Positions 11,170 through 22,069 of a stretch of DNA of 64,000 nucleotides are shown here, piece by piece. Below the pieces are notes generated by a model. That model was given only the letters and a program-made list of their open reading frames with translations, was not told where the DNA came from and did no database searches. Numbering within the stretch: position 1 is the first letter of the stretch; each line of letters opens with the position of its first letter. The translations under genes and the position numbers were made by a program. The DNA comes from Larix kaempferi (Eukaryota; Streptophyta; Pinopsida; Pinales; Pinaceae), in the NCBI GenBank assembly GCA_027924585.1, contig BSBM01000123.1, positions 18,485,001 through 18,549,000 on the forward strand, in the 5' to 3' direction.

Positions 11170-12009
11170 CTAACTCTGTCCTGAATGCCCTACACTTGCG
11201 TCTCTATCAAGGTCAACCTGTCTCTCGACTGTAGTAGCTGCTACAAAGGCAGTGTGTCTAAACAGTACCCATGCAACACTCCTCATCGTGCCCTCGATCT
11301 GATCAAGTTTGTGGGGTAACTGAGGTGGCTGGGGAGAGAGGTTGGTCTCGCACCTAGGAGGTGGTGGCCCTCTCAGTGGGTTCCTCCTAGCAGCAAGTTG
11401 ATCTTGTGCAAAGCCACGCCCAACACCCTGGAACTCGGTTATGTCAAAATAGTTGACATGTACACCGAGCGCAAATTCAGCCCACAGTTTCTGAAGGAGG
11501 TACTGTGGATCCTTCCTATTATTGCAGGGAGGTTTATCGTAAACCATGAACCACCTATGCATCCAATTGTCCCTCCATGGTTGGAAATGACACCAATCCA
11601 TGCAGACACATGGCTTTCTAATGTCCGATGGTTGTTGTGTTCTTGGATCGGTGAACATACTGTACAATTGGACCTTTGTAATATTCAAATATTTTATTTC
11701 CTCATTGGAAATGCTTGTGGAATAATACTCCCACATCCTAGCTCTATATTTAGTCATGTCAGTCAATTGGCGATGTGCATGGATGAGGAAGTCAATTAAG
11801 CTCTCAATTGAGGTGGCAAGGGACACTCGAGATGGTTCCCCCTTGTTTCTTAGTTCTCGAGTGTGCAATCTCATTTCATTTACATAATGGTTCAAGTCAT
11901 CTTGGTCAAAATTTGGTTGGGGGTTTTGATTTTATTGGGAATTTGGATTTTGTTGAGGGTTTTCATTGGTTCCAATATTTGTGTTTTTGTATGTTCCCCT
12001 GGACTCCAT
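11170..12009 (-). pseudogene. Unrecognised transposon-type ORF, copy A (one premature stop)
   Basis: Reading from the ATG at 12007-12009 gives a 279-codon frame interrupted once by TAA at codon 26 (11932-11934). From the next ATG (11895) 241 residues are open. The N-terminus is Asn/Gln-rich. A conserved block follows with EPSRVSLA, YRARM and LNITK.QLYS, then a Trp/Cys segment (CMDWCHFQPWRDNWMHRWF) and an RNPLRGPPPPRCE linker. The block EPSRVSLA to QLYS aligns with the plus-strand ORF at 63220-63617 without gaps near the motifs, so it is a protein family under past constraint. Function is unknown; I saw no transposase triad, zinc finger or RT. It is likely an accessory protein of a DNA transposon or retroelement. 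The upstream intron (12057-12189) and CpG palindrome (12349-12368) resemble those of copy B. Confidence 0.6.
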
Positions 12010-12056
12010 GTTAACATTTTGTTCATTCATTGTGTGGGTTTACACTCTGCAATTGA

Positions 12057-12189
12057 AAATTTCTCTATTATTTTAATAATTTGGGAATTATTACAAATTT
12101 AATAAACAAAAAACAAGGAATAAAATGACAAAAACAATGAGTAAAATGACAAAAACAATGAATAAAATGACAAACAACATGGAATTTAC
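12057..12189 (-). other. Probable 5'UTR intron of copy A
   Basis: On the minus strand a GGATAG/GTAAAT donor (GT at 12189-12188) and a TTTTCAATTGCAG acceptor (AG at 12058-12057) bound a 133-nt AT-rich segment just upstream of the ATG. Copy B has a similar arrangement (63091-63201). Prediction is from splice consensus only. Confidence 0.45.
12118..12177. repeat. ~21-22-bp tandem repeat, three copies
   Basis: The unit (G/A)(A/G)TAAAATGACAAAAACAAT is repeated three times with the last copy diverging. It lies inside the predicted intron of copy A. Confidence 0.8.
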
Positions 12190-12348
12190 CTATCCAATGC
12201 ACTTGGTGGATGGATGAAGATGGTTTTTGAGTGGAAATGGTGAACTTGGTTGGATGTAGCTCCATGCACGTGGTGGTTGACTCACACTCAGCCACAATGG
12301 AAACAATGAAAACAACTCTGCCAAGTTTTTTTTTATTACCTTAACAGG

Positions 12349-12368
12349 AGCGCGTGCGCGCACGCGCT
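12349..12368. promoter_or_regulatory. Perfect 20-bp CpG-rich palindrome upstream of copy A
   Basis: AGCGCGTGCGCGCACGCGCT equals its own reverse complement and stands in otherwise AT-rich DNA. A matching feature, a 16-bp CpG-rich inverted repeat, lies upstream of the homologous copy B at 62863-62918. Possible roles are a protein-binding site, a transposase-binding or terminal site, or a methylation target; none is shown. Confidence 0.5.
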
Positions 12369-13169
12369 AGGAACGCGCGCACACAACAACGTGCATGCAC
12401 CCCAGTTTGGTACCAAACCTAATGGCGCATGTGCTCTATTTTAGGTGCATGAACGGGTTTGTTTTTTAACCACTAGCGCGGCCTTGTTGCAACACTTTTG
12501 GGGAGCAAATTTGTGTCGTTAGGGAGCAAACCGTCATATGGGTTCTGTTTCGAACGTGGCTCTTATGGTGCGTGAGCTGGTGTTCTGGAATATTCCCTCT
12601 CCTGCACACTCAGTTCAACAACACATTTCTCTGCCACGTCAAAGGAAGATCGACGTATCAACGATTGCGTGAAGGAAACCGACGCCCTGGAACCTGGTGG
12701 ATGATCTGTGCGCTGTCGTAATTGTTATGAGGTTGTTCCCTGGCTTATGTGTTGTCACGAGTTGCTGAGCAGAGCCATTTTGTGGCATTAAGATTGCCTA
12801 TTATTAGAGTAGTCGACCACTAAAGGGTTGACTTGCTTCCCCAATTGTAACGCTGTATATATAGATTTCCTCATAGCAGAGACGAGTTAGTCAGTAGTCA
12901 GTCAGTCAGTCTTTTTTTATTTTTATTCTTGTTAATCTTTTACAGTTGCACATGGATACATAAGCACTGTAACTCTATTCTTGATCTAATACATCTCTGT
13001 TCTAGTTTTATGAAAAATTATCAGCATGCGTGGTGATTGGCTGATTAATGTTCAGCCTCTGATTGTTGAGATGGGCCCCTCAACAACCAGTGGTCTTCCA
13101 TCAGTGTATATAATTTGTCTTTGTCTTCTGCAGATAAGCTGCGTCGTTATTTTATTTAAGTGTTTGCTC
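12369..13169. other. Upstream region with LTR-like and promoter-like motifs, unassigned
   Basis: Contains TATATATAG near 12855, a short (AGTC)n run near 12888-12910 and a TGATCTAATACATCTCTGTTC stretch near 12980 of the kind seen in R-U5 regions of plant LTRs. No partner LTR or primer-binding site was found in the window, so I do not call an LTR. No gene seen. Confidence 0.35.
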
Positions 13170-13174
13170 TATAC
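13170..13174. repeat. Target-site duplication (left copy)
   Basis: TATAC, identical to 22065-22069, directly outside the LTR ends. Confidence 0.85.
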
Positions 13175-15381
13175 TGTTGGGTAAAATTATCACTAGTTAA
13201 TTTACCTTCAATTAATTGTCAACTAGGGTGCGTAAACTTTGAGCTGCTACACTATATGTGCGGGAAAAGTAGTCTTAATGCTCATACTTCAAGAAATTCT
13301 AGTCTACTCACAAACAAAAATGAAATTGACAAAGCTATTACTGTATTGAATGATCAATGCTAAGGGCTCCTAGGTCTGTCATAAAGAAAAGGAAATCAAT
13401 TTGCTGATTCCTATCTTACTGTCAAATTCAATATAACTCACAGCAACCTACAGCAATCTTCCAAAGAAATACTAATCTTCCAAAGAAATACTAAACTACA
13501 ACAATCTTTCAAAACAATACTAAACTACAACAATCCTTCAAAACAATACTAAACTACAGCAATCTTAAGCTACAACAATTATGGTTTACTCTTCAAAACA
13601 AACAGCCTGCTCAATCAATCTTGGTGACCTTGTGTTGTATCTAAAACTTCCAACCATTAATCTTACAAAGTCTGATGCTAAAATCTACACAAACACTCTC
13701 AAATAATTACTGAAATGAAACTTGTTTCCTCTCAACTCTAAATTGTCCACAAACAGCTTAACAAAAAGAAGTTTGGCTTCCTGCTACTATTGAAATATAC
13801 CCTGCCTGCGTTTTGTGCATACAAATGCACACAAAAGAATGCTGAGATTATTCAGAAAATATACACCAATGAATGTTAGAACTGTTCAAGAGATATTCAC
13901 TCATTCTCGTCTATATGTAGACTATGAGATTGGTGTTCAATCCTAGGAAACAGTACTGTAAATTATGATACTTTTCCTGATTTCATTCAATACCAAGAAA
14001 ACATGATCCCAACTCCTATCTGGCCAATGCAAAATGTTATTTGAAAAGCCCTAAATTACTTTATAAACTAAAGTCTTCAAATCTTCTGCTAACTCCACAA
14101 ATGCTGCAAATTCTTTTGAAATCCTCACGACACAATCAGAAAATACCCTACAGTCTTGTAAACTCAAAAGTCAAAAGGATTAAACCACTATTGGAGCTAT
14201 TCACCATTCACTATAACGCTAACAACAAAAGGAAATGTGGAATCCAATATATTCTCTTCATGAAATCAATTCTACAGCAATCCAAGTCAAGTTCATCACA
14301 CGGCTTACCAATACCATAACCATCAATCCACGCTGAAAACTAAGGAGGGTTTTAAATACAGACTGTTTCTAAATCTACTCAACAACACACTAGATCAATT
14401 GCAAATGATATTAACTAATAATCTGCAGACATGCATTCTATTTCAACTCACAGATGAGCAAAACAATTAACATTCCATAAAACAGTGTTAAAGGATAAAA
14501 AACGTTACTCTACTACCGCAAAATACATAATACTGAAGTATGAAGGATCGATGTTGAAGGTGGGCCCTGCCCTTCAACGCCTGCCAATCTTAAATCGAAG
14601 CTTTAAAGAAGATAAACGCTGGATCTATTGATAAAAATAAATTTTTACAGTCTTCTCCGATATATCTCCTTCTCAAGCTTTATTTATACATGAACAGATG
14701 AACAAGATCCATCCCAAAATTCAGAAATTCGAGCAACTACCAAGAAAACGGCCAACACCAAATCTGGCAAAACCATGTCTGTTCCGGAAGGGATTTCTCC
14801 ACATTCGTTCAGAAATTATGAAAAATGCCCGCGGTTAGGGGTAAATGGGGCCATTTGGGAAGTGGGTTTCGAACCGTTTTGAACAATTCCCAACCGATTG
14901 TTCAGAAATTGAGCCCGAAAGTAGGTTCCTGATCAAGGACGGAAATGCCATTTTGAGCAAATTACATCCTCAGAACAGCACTAGATAATCTTCATAAGTA
15001 TCTGGAAGGTGATGTGAATCCAAGAGAACATCTCCACTGTGGACCGAATCCCCCAAATCTCTGGTTCAACCAACATAGATCTTCTTTGGAGCCCCGGGAC
15101 AAGCGTTGGGCCAAATAACCAAAAGACTCCTGCATAAAAGAAATAAAGACTCATTAATTGACCCATTATTAAATGAAAACTAAAGGTTCCATTATATACA
15201 TAAAACAAAGCAAAATAATAAATAAACAATTAAAAGTCACTTACCAAAGCTCCTAGCAATGTTGCTCTTCAAAAGGCATAACCATGCACAAAACAACACT
15301 AAATAAAGCTGATGATTACTTGGTTTCATGAGACTTAAACTAGAAAATATTGTGCTGAGCAGTCAAAATAAGAGGCCAACA
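13175..15381 (-). repeat. 3' LTR of the LARD-like element
   Basis: Minus-strand ends TGTTGGCC...ACCCAACA. A TATAAATA box lies on the minus strand at 14681-14688, the likely promoter position in the equivalent 5' LTR. A short plus-strand CAAT(C/T)TT(T/C)CAAA(G/A)(A/C)AATACTAA repeat occurs near 13450-13560. Confidence 0.9.
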
Positions 15382-15390
15382 TCTCCCCCA
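15382..15390 (-). promoter_or_regulatory. Polypurine tract
   Basis: Minus strand TGGGGGAGA immediately before the 3' LTR, the usual position for the plus-strand primer of reverse transcription. Confidence 0.8.
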
Positions 15391-15480
15391 GACTGAAGAT
15401 CTTGCAAGACCCTATGCAAGAAAGTTTCAGACAAACAAAATTTGAAACTCATAATAGATGATCAAGCCTTGGCTCAAACT

Positions 15481-16182
15481 CTAGAAACTGAGGCTGAAGT
15501 GCCTAACATACTCCTGTAATTTCTTTGTCAACTTAAAATTTATCTGCCTGAAGTAATTAATTCCCTGAGCTGAAGCATCCAACCTATGAGATTTAGAAGA
15601 ATTTGGACCTGATTTGGAAGGTGATGCTTTAGCAGATTTTAAACTAGATTTTGAAGGTGATGCTGGCAACAAAGGTTCATTGACAGGACTTGGTATTGAA
15701 GAATGATGATGAGAGCCATGGGAATCAGAATTATCATGGGCAGAAGAAGTAGTGGATGAGAACAATTCAACATGTACAGGCTCCTTACCTTTGGATTCCC
15801 TTTTTCCCTCTTTAACAGCCATGCTGCAGGTAAGTCTTCGATTGGGTGAAGCAAACAAATTTTCACGACCCTTCTCTCCCCCAGACTGAGAGTTGACACG
15901 CTTCCCCTTAGATACTGGAGACTTCTTAGTACAGGATGGGCCAACCTTCTTACAACTCTTAACAGCTGGTACCTGAGGATGACTGACTTGATGTTCAGAA
16001 ATATTTACAAAGGAGGCTTTATCCACTAAATCAGGAATACAAGGCTCACATGGTTCATTCCCCAGGGATGATTTAAGATGAGAATTGGACAGCTCATATA
16101 CAAATTGCTCCCATACCCAATCCTTTTTCTTTAACTCAGCTAGAATAAGCATCGTGAAAAACAGGAAAAGAAATGACAACAA
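15481..16182 (-). CDS. Ser/Lys-rich ORF near the 3' end of the LARD-like element
   Basis: A 233-codon frame. The first ~14 residues are hydrophobic and may be intronic, because TTATTCTAG/CTGAG preceded by a pyrimidine-rich tract forms a good acceptor near 16140. The remainder starts AELKKKDWVWEQFVYEL and continues as a low-complexity Ser/Pro/Lys region with repeated SPSKS motifs (residues 175-205). No gag, pol or zinc knuckle motif is present. It is not a known retroviral protein to my eye. It may be an element-specific ORF or part of a captured host gene with introns; the function is unknown. Confidence 0.4.
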   Translation of the reverse strand: MLSFLFLFFTMLILAELKKKDWVWEQFVYELSNSHLKSSLGNEPCEPCIPDLVDKASFVNISEHQVSHPQVPAVKSCKKVGPSCTKKSPVSKGKRVNSQSGGEKGRENLFASPNRRLTCSMAVKEGKRESKGKEPVHVELFSSTTSSAHDNSDSHGSHHHSSIPSPVNEPLLPASPSKSSLKSAKASPSKSGPNSSKSHRLDASAQGINYFRQINFKLTKKLQEYVRHFSLSF

Positions 16183-17639
16183 ACTAACAAAGATCAGACA
16201 GTCAATTCGAAGACAATGGAGAACTGCATCAATCTTTCTCTCGCTGGCACATACTGCCCACGTTGCAATGAATTATGCCCATTTTATCACACATTTAATT
16301 CACCTTCACCTCATGGCGAGTTACGAACCCAAATTGAAATATATCAATGGCATAAGTTTTATTAAAAATGTCAAATTAATAATAAGGAAATAAAATAGTA
16401 CCAAATGCCATAAAATAATTTATGAAGAAATGGTGGAATCTCAACTAAATAAACGCCAAGGTTATATGGCAACCCATAGCTCATCGATCCTTGTATTAAA
16501 GGAAAAAGCAATTGGTAATAATAATAATCCTTAATATATAACAATTAGGACTTACCCAATCATGCAACGTTCATTATGTTCATTACCCTTACCATTGAAC
16601 ATGCCAATTTTTCAATTTTTATTCCGACACCCCATCCGACACTCAATCCGGCACTTCAGCAATTTTAAAATACAGAGGTACTTCCAGGATGATAAGGACA
16701 AACAATAATTACCAGCATAGCAGTATCATTATCAGTAAGGGAAAATAACTGTCTTTCCAACTTTTGTGAGTTGAAAAGACAAAAAAATCAAATAACTGCC
16801 TGGAAAATTAAATAACAGCCTGAAAATTATGTTTTATCAGCAGGATCCTTGCACAGTTACCATTATTCAGTGGTTGTGTCCTAAGCTTTAAAGTGTTTGA
16901 ACCGTGAGTCAAACAACAGAGCCTATCACCTTCTTCAAAAATTTTCTTCTTCAACAATTTGTCATGGAATTTAGTCCTCTGATTCTGTATTAAATCAGTT
17001 CATGGACAGCATCTTGTTTAATTTCATCAAGCCCATTTAATTGCATCAACCTTTTCTCCTCAGCTTCATCTAAATTCAGGCTCAATTGTGCAGCAGTACG
17101 AAAGGTCTTCACCTCAGTTCAAGGTTGCTGCTTCACCTGATCACACAGGAAACTGAGCTGAGTGATGAAACCAATTTTTATTAACAATACAAAAAAAAAA
17201 AGTAACTACAATTCACAAATTGTCAACCTTACTCCTATATTCCACACCTCAATCATAACACAGACTTCATTCTCGTCATTCATATAGAACTTTTTTCACC
17301 AAGACATGTGTCATAAGACAAGAGGAATACTAACAGAAGCTAATGGGGTACTGGTCCACTTTGACTCAGCTTCACACAGGACAGTTTGAGTAGTGCCAAA
17401 AACCAGTTCAGCTATGTTCAGGACTCAGAAAATATCAGGCATAAACCCCTTTTTTTCACAAGAATCAGGTAACCAAAATTCAGAGCAGTTGGATATGATT
17501 ATCAACTGGCTATCAACTAACTTTTTCAAACAGTTTCTTTAAATTTTATTTAACCACCCTTATGACCTCTCTTTTACCTTTACATAGGTACATTGTTCAT
17601 ACAGACAAGTATAGATGAGGCTTTTAAAGGAGATATTAG

Positions 17640-17830
17640 AGTCAGAACCCACTGCCAGTGAGCCCGTTCAGTACTCCGGTGGGGTAACTGTAACATCTAA
17701 GAAGCTTCTTCCCCAGGCAGATGCCCCATTGCCAACAGGCCTGTTCAGTACCCTGATGGGTTTGCCTGTTTATACCACAGGTCGGTACCCGCTGCCAGCG
17801 GACTTGTTCAGTATCCCGACGGGTTAACCT
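17640..17830. repeat. Diverged minisatellite, three copies
   Basis: Three copies of a unit containing CTGCCAG..., TTGTTCAGTA(C/T)... and GGGTT, at about 17650, 17726 and 17790. They are GC-richer than the surrounding element interior. Irregular spacing (about 78 and 63 bp) shows insertions between copies. Confidence 0.6.
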
Positions 17831-18769
17831 CTTGCACCCGTTTTCTATCAGAGGCCCTTGTCCCAAGTTCATCTTAAAGATAAAGTTTATGATTTTCTCA
17901 TGCATAGATGAGTGGGGGAGCAGCTCTGAAAACCATCTAGGAGTGGGATGGTATCAGAATTGGAAGAGTATTCTTTGTACATGCCTGTAAAAATTTGCCC
18001 AAATGAACAACTAAACTTTGCAACTGTATAAAGTGAAAGTCATAAAGTGGCTGCACAAAAATGTATATATATGTATTTAATATTATGGAATCCAATAGAT
18101 AATAACCACCAGACTTCCCAGTCCTGGATACCTTTTTCCAAAATGGTGCCTGACAGAAGAATAACTCAATACCATAGATGTCATTATTAAAAACAATTTC
18201 CTCATTCCATCTAGTGTGAAACCAAGTCAAATGGTCCTAGTAACCCATAAGTTTATAAGTAAAAACCACTTTTGGAAGCTTAAATCACTGATGGGGACAA
18301 TGCCAGGCGGAAAAGTACTCATATGAATAAAGAGGACAAGTCTGAAAAACCTATGAGCACACATCTATTTACTTGATACAGGCATTCCAATCATCCAGTG
18401 AAACTCAGAAATTTAATCCAAATTAACACAGTCCTTAAAAAAGCTTTGCAAAAATAATCAAAGGCTGAAATAGGGGTAGTAACAGAAAGACTTCCCTTAT
18501 GCCTTCAAAACATCCTGAGCCTCACTGCAGAAAATATCTGCATCCTTCTGGCACTTTTCCTTTTTATAGGCTATGAGCTGCTATTATAATAAATTTTCTG
18601 AAAATATGGACTGGAGAGAAGGTATAAATTCTGGTTAAATATCTTATCATTTTATTGAAAAGAAAGAAAAACAACGAAGTTGCATTAATTTCTAAACTAA
18701 ACATGCAACTTTTTTTATTTATATGCATATTTTCCTATTCTACCTAAGAAGAAAGAAAAACATTTCTAT

Positions 18770-19282
18770 TCAAGTATAGGAATTCTTCCAATGTAACCAA
18801 GTTCGAAGTAAAATTAAAAATATACCTTTATCCACATTTGCAATGATTACCTGGATATGGAGAACCAACCGACTTACTTGCTTCTGCAACAAAAGGTGTT
18901 GAAGGAGGAAATGGTGTTGTAGTCTGGTTTCCTCTTGGAACCAACTTTCAAAGTAGTCCTGGTACTCACCTTCCTTCATCATATCATGTAGATCCCCTTC
19001 TCCTGATTGATTGATTTCGGAAGTACATAGAGGAACTGTTGATACCTCCTCAATTTTAGGCTGCTTTCCATCAGTTGTAGTCCCCAAGTTGTCAATTTCC
19101 TCTGCAATTTGGAAAGGAATATATTTTTGTGGCTCTTGGGACTTTGGTTCATTTGTTATTTCAGGAGATGTAGATAAACTCTTAACTGCTGTCAGGATGT
19201 GTTCTACCTGATAAGAAGAATTCCCAACTGCAGGTAGGATTTGAGAAAGTTTTCCCAAATTGATGGTTACTTCTGAATCCAT
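18770..19282 (-). CDS. ORF near the 5' end of the LARD-like element
   Basis: A 170-codon frame starting MDSEVTINLGKLSQILPAVG about 550 nt downstream of the primer-binding site, where gag would begin. Residues 1-120 look coding (acidic, with polar low-complexity stretches). From about 18900 the frame deteriorates. A consensus donor (CAA/GTAAGT, 18877-18872) and an alternative reading frame rich in Pro/Thr suggest an exon end. No capsid or zinc knuckle motif seen. It may be a remnant gag leader or a captured exon. Confidence 0.4.
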   Translation of the reverse strand: MDSEVTINLGKLSQILPAVGNSSYQVEHILTAVKSLSTSPEITNEPKSQEPQKYIPFQIAEEIDNLGTTTDGKQPKIEEVSTVPLCTSEINQSGEGDLHDMMKEGEYQDYFESWFQEETRLQHHFLLQHLLLQKQVSRLVLHIQVIIANVDKGIFLILLRTWLHWKNSYT

Positions 19283-19836
19283 TTTTGCCAGTTGTCTTGT
19301 TCATGTCTCACACAAGGATCAACGTCTGGGGCTCTTACAGCACCCAATTTTTTATTTTTATGTGTTTTAAATAATTCTAATCAAGACTATCTACCACTAA
19401 AAACATATTTACGCCAATCAAACACACGCCACTCTTGCATAAAATAAAACATTCTTGAAATTAAATTGCAGAAAGTAAACACACCCAAACTTGCAAAAAA
19501 AAAAGAAAAACACACTTGTATGAAATTAAATTGCAAGAAAGTAAACCCTCCTTACAGGAAGGTAAACACACTTTTGCAGCAAAATAAATCAAACATGTGA
19601 AAAAGCAAACACACTTACGAGAAAGAAACAACAGGGATTTGGGGCAACCCACTAAAGTGGATGCGTCAGGCTGTTACACCATGGGAATCCCGTAGTGAAT
19701 TCGTCTTTGCGTCTTATCGTTTCCCCTCCACCTTGTTGTGTAATGTAAAGAAAACCTATCTACCCCTATCTACTTGAACTTCACAGCCAACAAATTCGTA
19801 GAAAATGAGCAATATACCAGCTTACCTTGGAGCAAC

Positions 19837-19854
19837 TCCCCGGAAACGGCGCCA
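19837..19854 (-). promoter_or_regulatory. Primer-binding site (tRNA-Asp type)
   Basis: Minus strand TGGCGCCGTTTCCGGGGA, 3 nt inside the 5' LTR. It matches the complement of the plant tRNA-Asp 3' end (TGGCGCCGTTGCCGGGGA) with one mismatch, and fixes the element's orientation. Confidence 0.9.
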
Positions 19855-19857
19855 AAA

Positions 19858-22064
19858 TGTTGGGTAAAATTATCACTAGTTAATTTACCTTCAATTAATT
19901 GTCAACCAGGGTGCGTAAAATTTGAGCTGCTACACTATATGTGCGGGCAAAGTAGTCTTAATGCTCATACTTCAAGAAATTCTAGTCTACTCACAAACAA
20001 AAATGAAATTGACAAAGCTATTACTGTATTGAATGATCAATGCTAAGGGTTCCTAGGTCTGTCATAAAGAAAAGGAAATCAATTTGTTGATTCCTATCTT
20101 ACTGTCAAATTCAATATAACTCACAGCAACCTACAGCAATCTTCCAAAGAAATACTAATCTTCCAAAGAAATACTAAACTACAACAATCTTTCAAAACAA
20201 TACTAAACTACAACAATCTTTCAAAACAATACTAAACTACAACAATCTTAAGCTACAGCAATTATGGTTTACTCTTCAAAACAAACAGCCTGCTCAATCA
20301 ATCTTGGTGACCTTGTGTTGTATCTAAAACTTCCAACCATTAATCTTACAAAGTCTGATGCTAAAATCTACACAAACACTCTCAAATAACTACTGAAATG
20401 AAACTTGTTTCCTCTCAACTCTAAATTGTCCACAAACAGCTTAACAAAAGGAAGTTTGGCTTGCTGCTACTGTTGAAATATACCCTGCCTGCGTTTTGTG
20501 CATACAAATGCACACAAAAGAATGCTGAGATTATTCAGAAAATATACACCAATGAATGTTAGAACTGTTCAAGAGATATTCACTCATTCTCGTCTATATG
20601 TAGACTATGAGATTGGTGTTCAATCCTAGGAAACAGTACTGTAAATTATGATACTTTTCCTGATTTCATTCAATACCAAGAAAACATGATCCCAACTCCT
20701 ATCTGGCCAATGCAAAATGTTATTTGAAAAGCCCTAAATTACTTTATAAACTAAAGTCTTCAAATCTTCTGCTAACTCCACAAATGCTGCAAATTCTTTT
20801 GAAATCCTCACGACACAATCATAAAATACCCTACAGTCTTGTAAACTCAAAAGTCAAAAGGATTAAACCACTATTGGAGCTATTCACCATTCACTATAAC
20901 GCTAACAACAAAAGGAAATGTGGAATCCAATCTATTCTCTTCATGAAATCAATTCTACAGCAATCCAAGTCAAGTTCATCACACGGCTTACCAATACCAT
21001 AACCATCAATCCACGCTGAAAACTAAGGAGGGTTTTAATACAGACTGTTTCTAAATCTACTCAACAACAGACTAGATCAATTGCAAATGATATTAACTAA
21101 TAATCTGTAGACATGCATTCTATTTCAATTCACAGATGAGCAAAACAATTAACATTCCATAAAACAGTGTCAAAGGATAAAAAACGTTACTCTACTACCG
21201 CAAAATACATAATACTGAAGTATGAAGGATCGGTGTTGAAGGTGGGCCCTGCCCTTCAACGCCTGCCAGTCTTAAATCGAAGCTTTAAAGAAGATAAACG
21301 CTGGATCTATTGATAAAAATAAATTTTTACAGTCTTCTCCGATATATCTCCTTCTCAAGCTTTATTTATACATGAACAGATGGACAAGATCCATCCCAAA
21401 ATTCAGAAATTCGAGCAACTACCCAGAAAACGGCCAACACCAAATCTGGCAAAACCACGTCTATTCCGGAAGGGATTTCTCCACATTCGTTCAGAAATTC
21501 TAAAAACTGCCCGCGATTAGGGGTAAATGGGGCCATTTGGGAAGTGGGTTTCGAACCGTTTTGAACAATTCCCAACCTATTGTTCAGAAATTGAGCCCGA
21601 AATTAGGTTCCTGATCAAGGACGGAAATGCCATTTTGAGCAAATGACATCCTCAGAACAACAGTGGATAATCTTCATAAGTATATGGAAGGTGATGTGAA
21701 TCCAAGAGAACATCTCCATTGTGGACCGAATCCCCCAAATCTCTGGTTCAACCAACATAGATCTTCTTTGGAGCCCCGGGACAAGCGTTGGGCCAAATAA
21801 CCAAAAGACTCCTGCATAAAAGAAATAAAGACTCATTAATTGACCCATTATTAAATGAAAACTAAAGGTTCCATTATATACATAAAACAAAGCAAAATAA
21901 TAAATAAACAATTAAAAAGTCACTTACCAAAGCTCCTAGCAATGTTGCTCTTCAAAAGGCATAACCATGCACAAAACAACACTAAATAAAGCTGATGATT
22001 ACTTGGTTTCATGAGACTTAAACTAGAAAATATTGTGCTGAGCAGTCAAAATAAGAGGCCAACA
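19858..22064 (-). repeat. 5' LTR of the LARD-like element
   Basis: Same length and ends as 13175-15381. The TATAAATA box on the minus strand at 21363-21370 would drive the genomic transcript leftward in this window. Confidence 0.9.
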
Positions 22065-22069
22065 TATAC
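22065..22069. repeat. Target-site duplication (right copy)
   Basis: TATAC, matching 13170-13174. Confidence 0.85.

Larger units (their letters stand above)
13170..22069 (-). mobile_element. Complete non-autonomous LTR retrotransposon (LARD-like), tRNA-Asp primed
   Basis: Two direct 2207-bp LTRs (13175-15381 and 19858-22064) bounded by TG...CA ends and flanked by an identical 5-bp duplication TATAC (13170-13174 and 22065-22069). The element reads on the minus strand: 5' LTR at 22064-19858, primer-binding site at 19854-19837, polypurine tract at 15390-15382. The 4476-bp interior has no recognisable protease, RT, RNase H or integrase, only two minus-strand ORFs without domains I recognise. Such structure defines a large retrotransposon derivative mobilised by a partner. 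The tRNA-Asp primer is common in Athila/Tat-type Gypsy elements, which suggests but does not prove that lineage. By eye the LTRs differ at roughly 40 positions (under 2%), so insertion is fairly recent. Confidence 0.92.

Noticed and set aside
11398-11799. 133-codon plus-strand frame
   Set aside because: It is antisense to the conserved minus-strand ORF (copy A), which has a homologue; the plus frame has none.
12560-13090. A second LTR-like region (TATA box, R-U5-like motif)
   Set aside because: No partner LTR, PBS, PPT or duplicated target could be found in the window.
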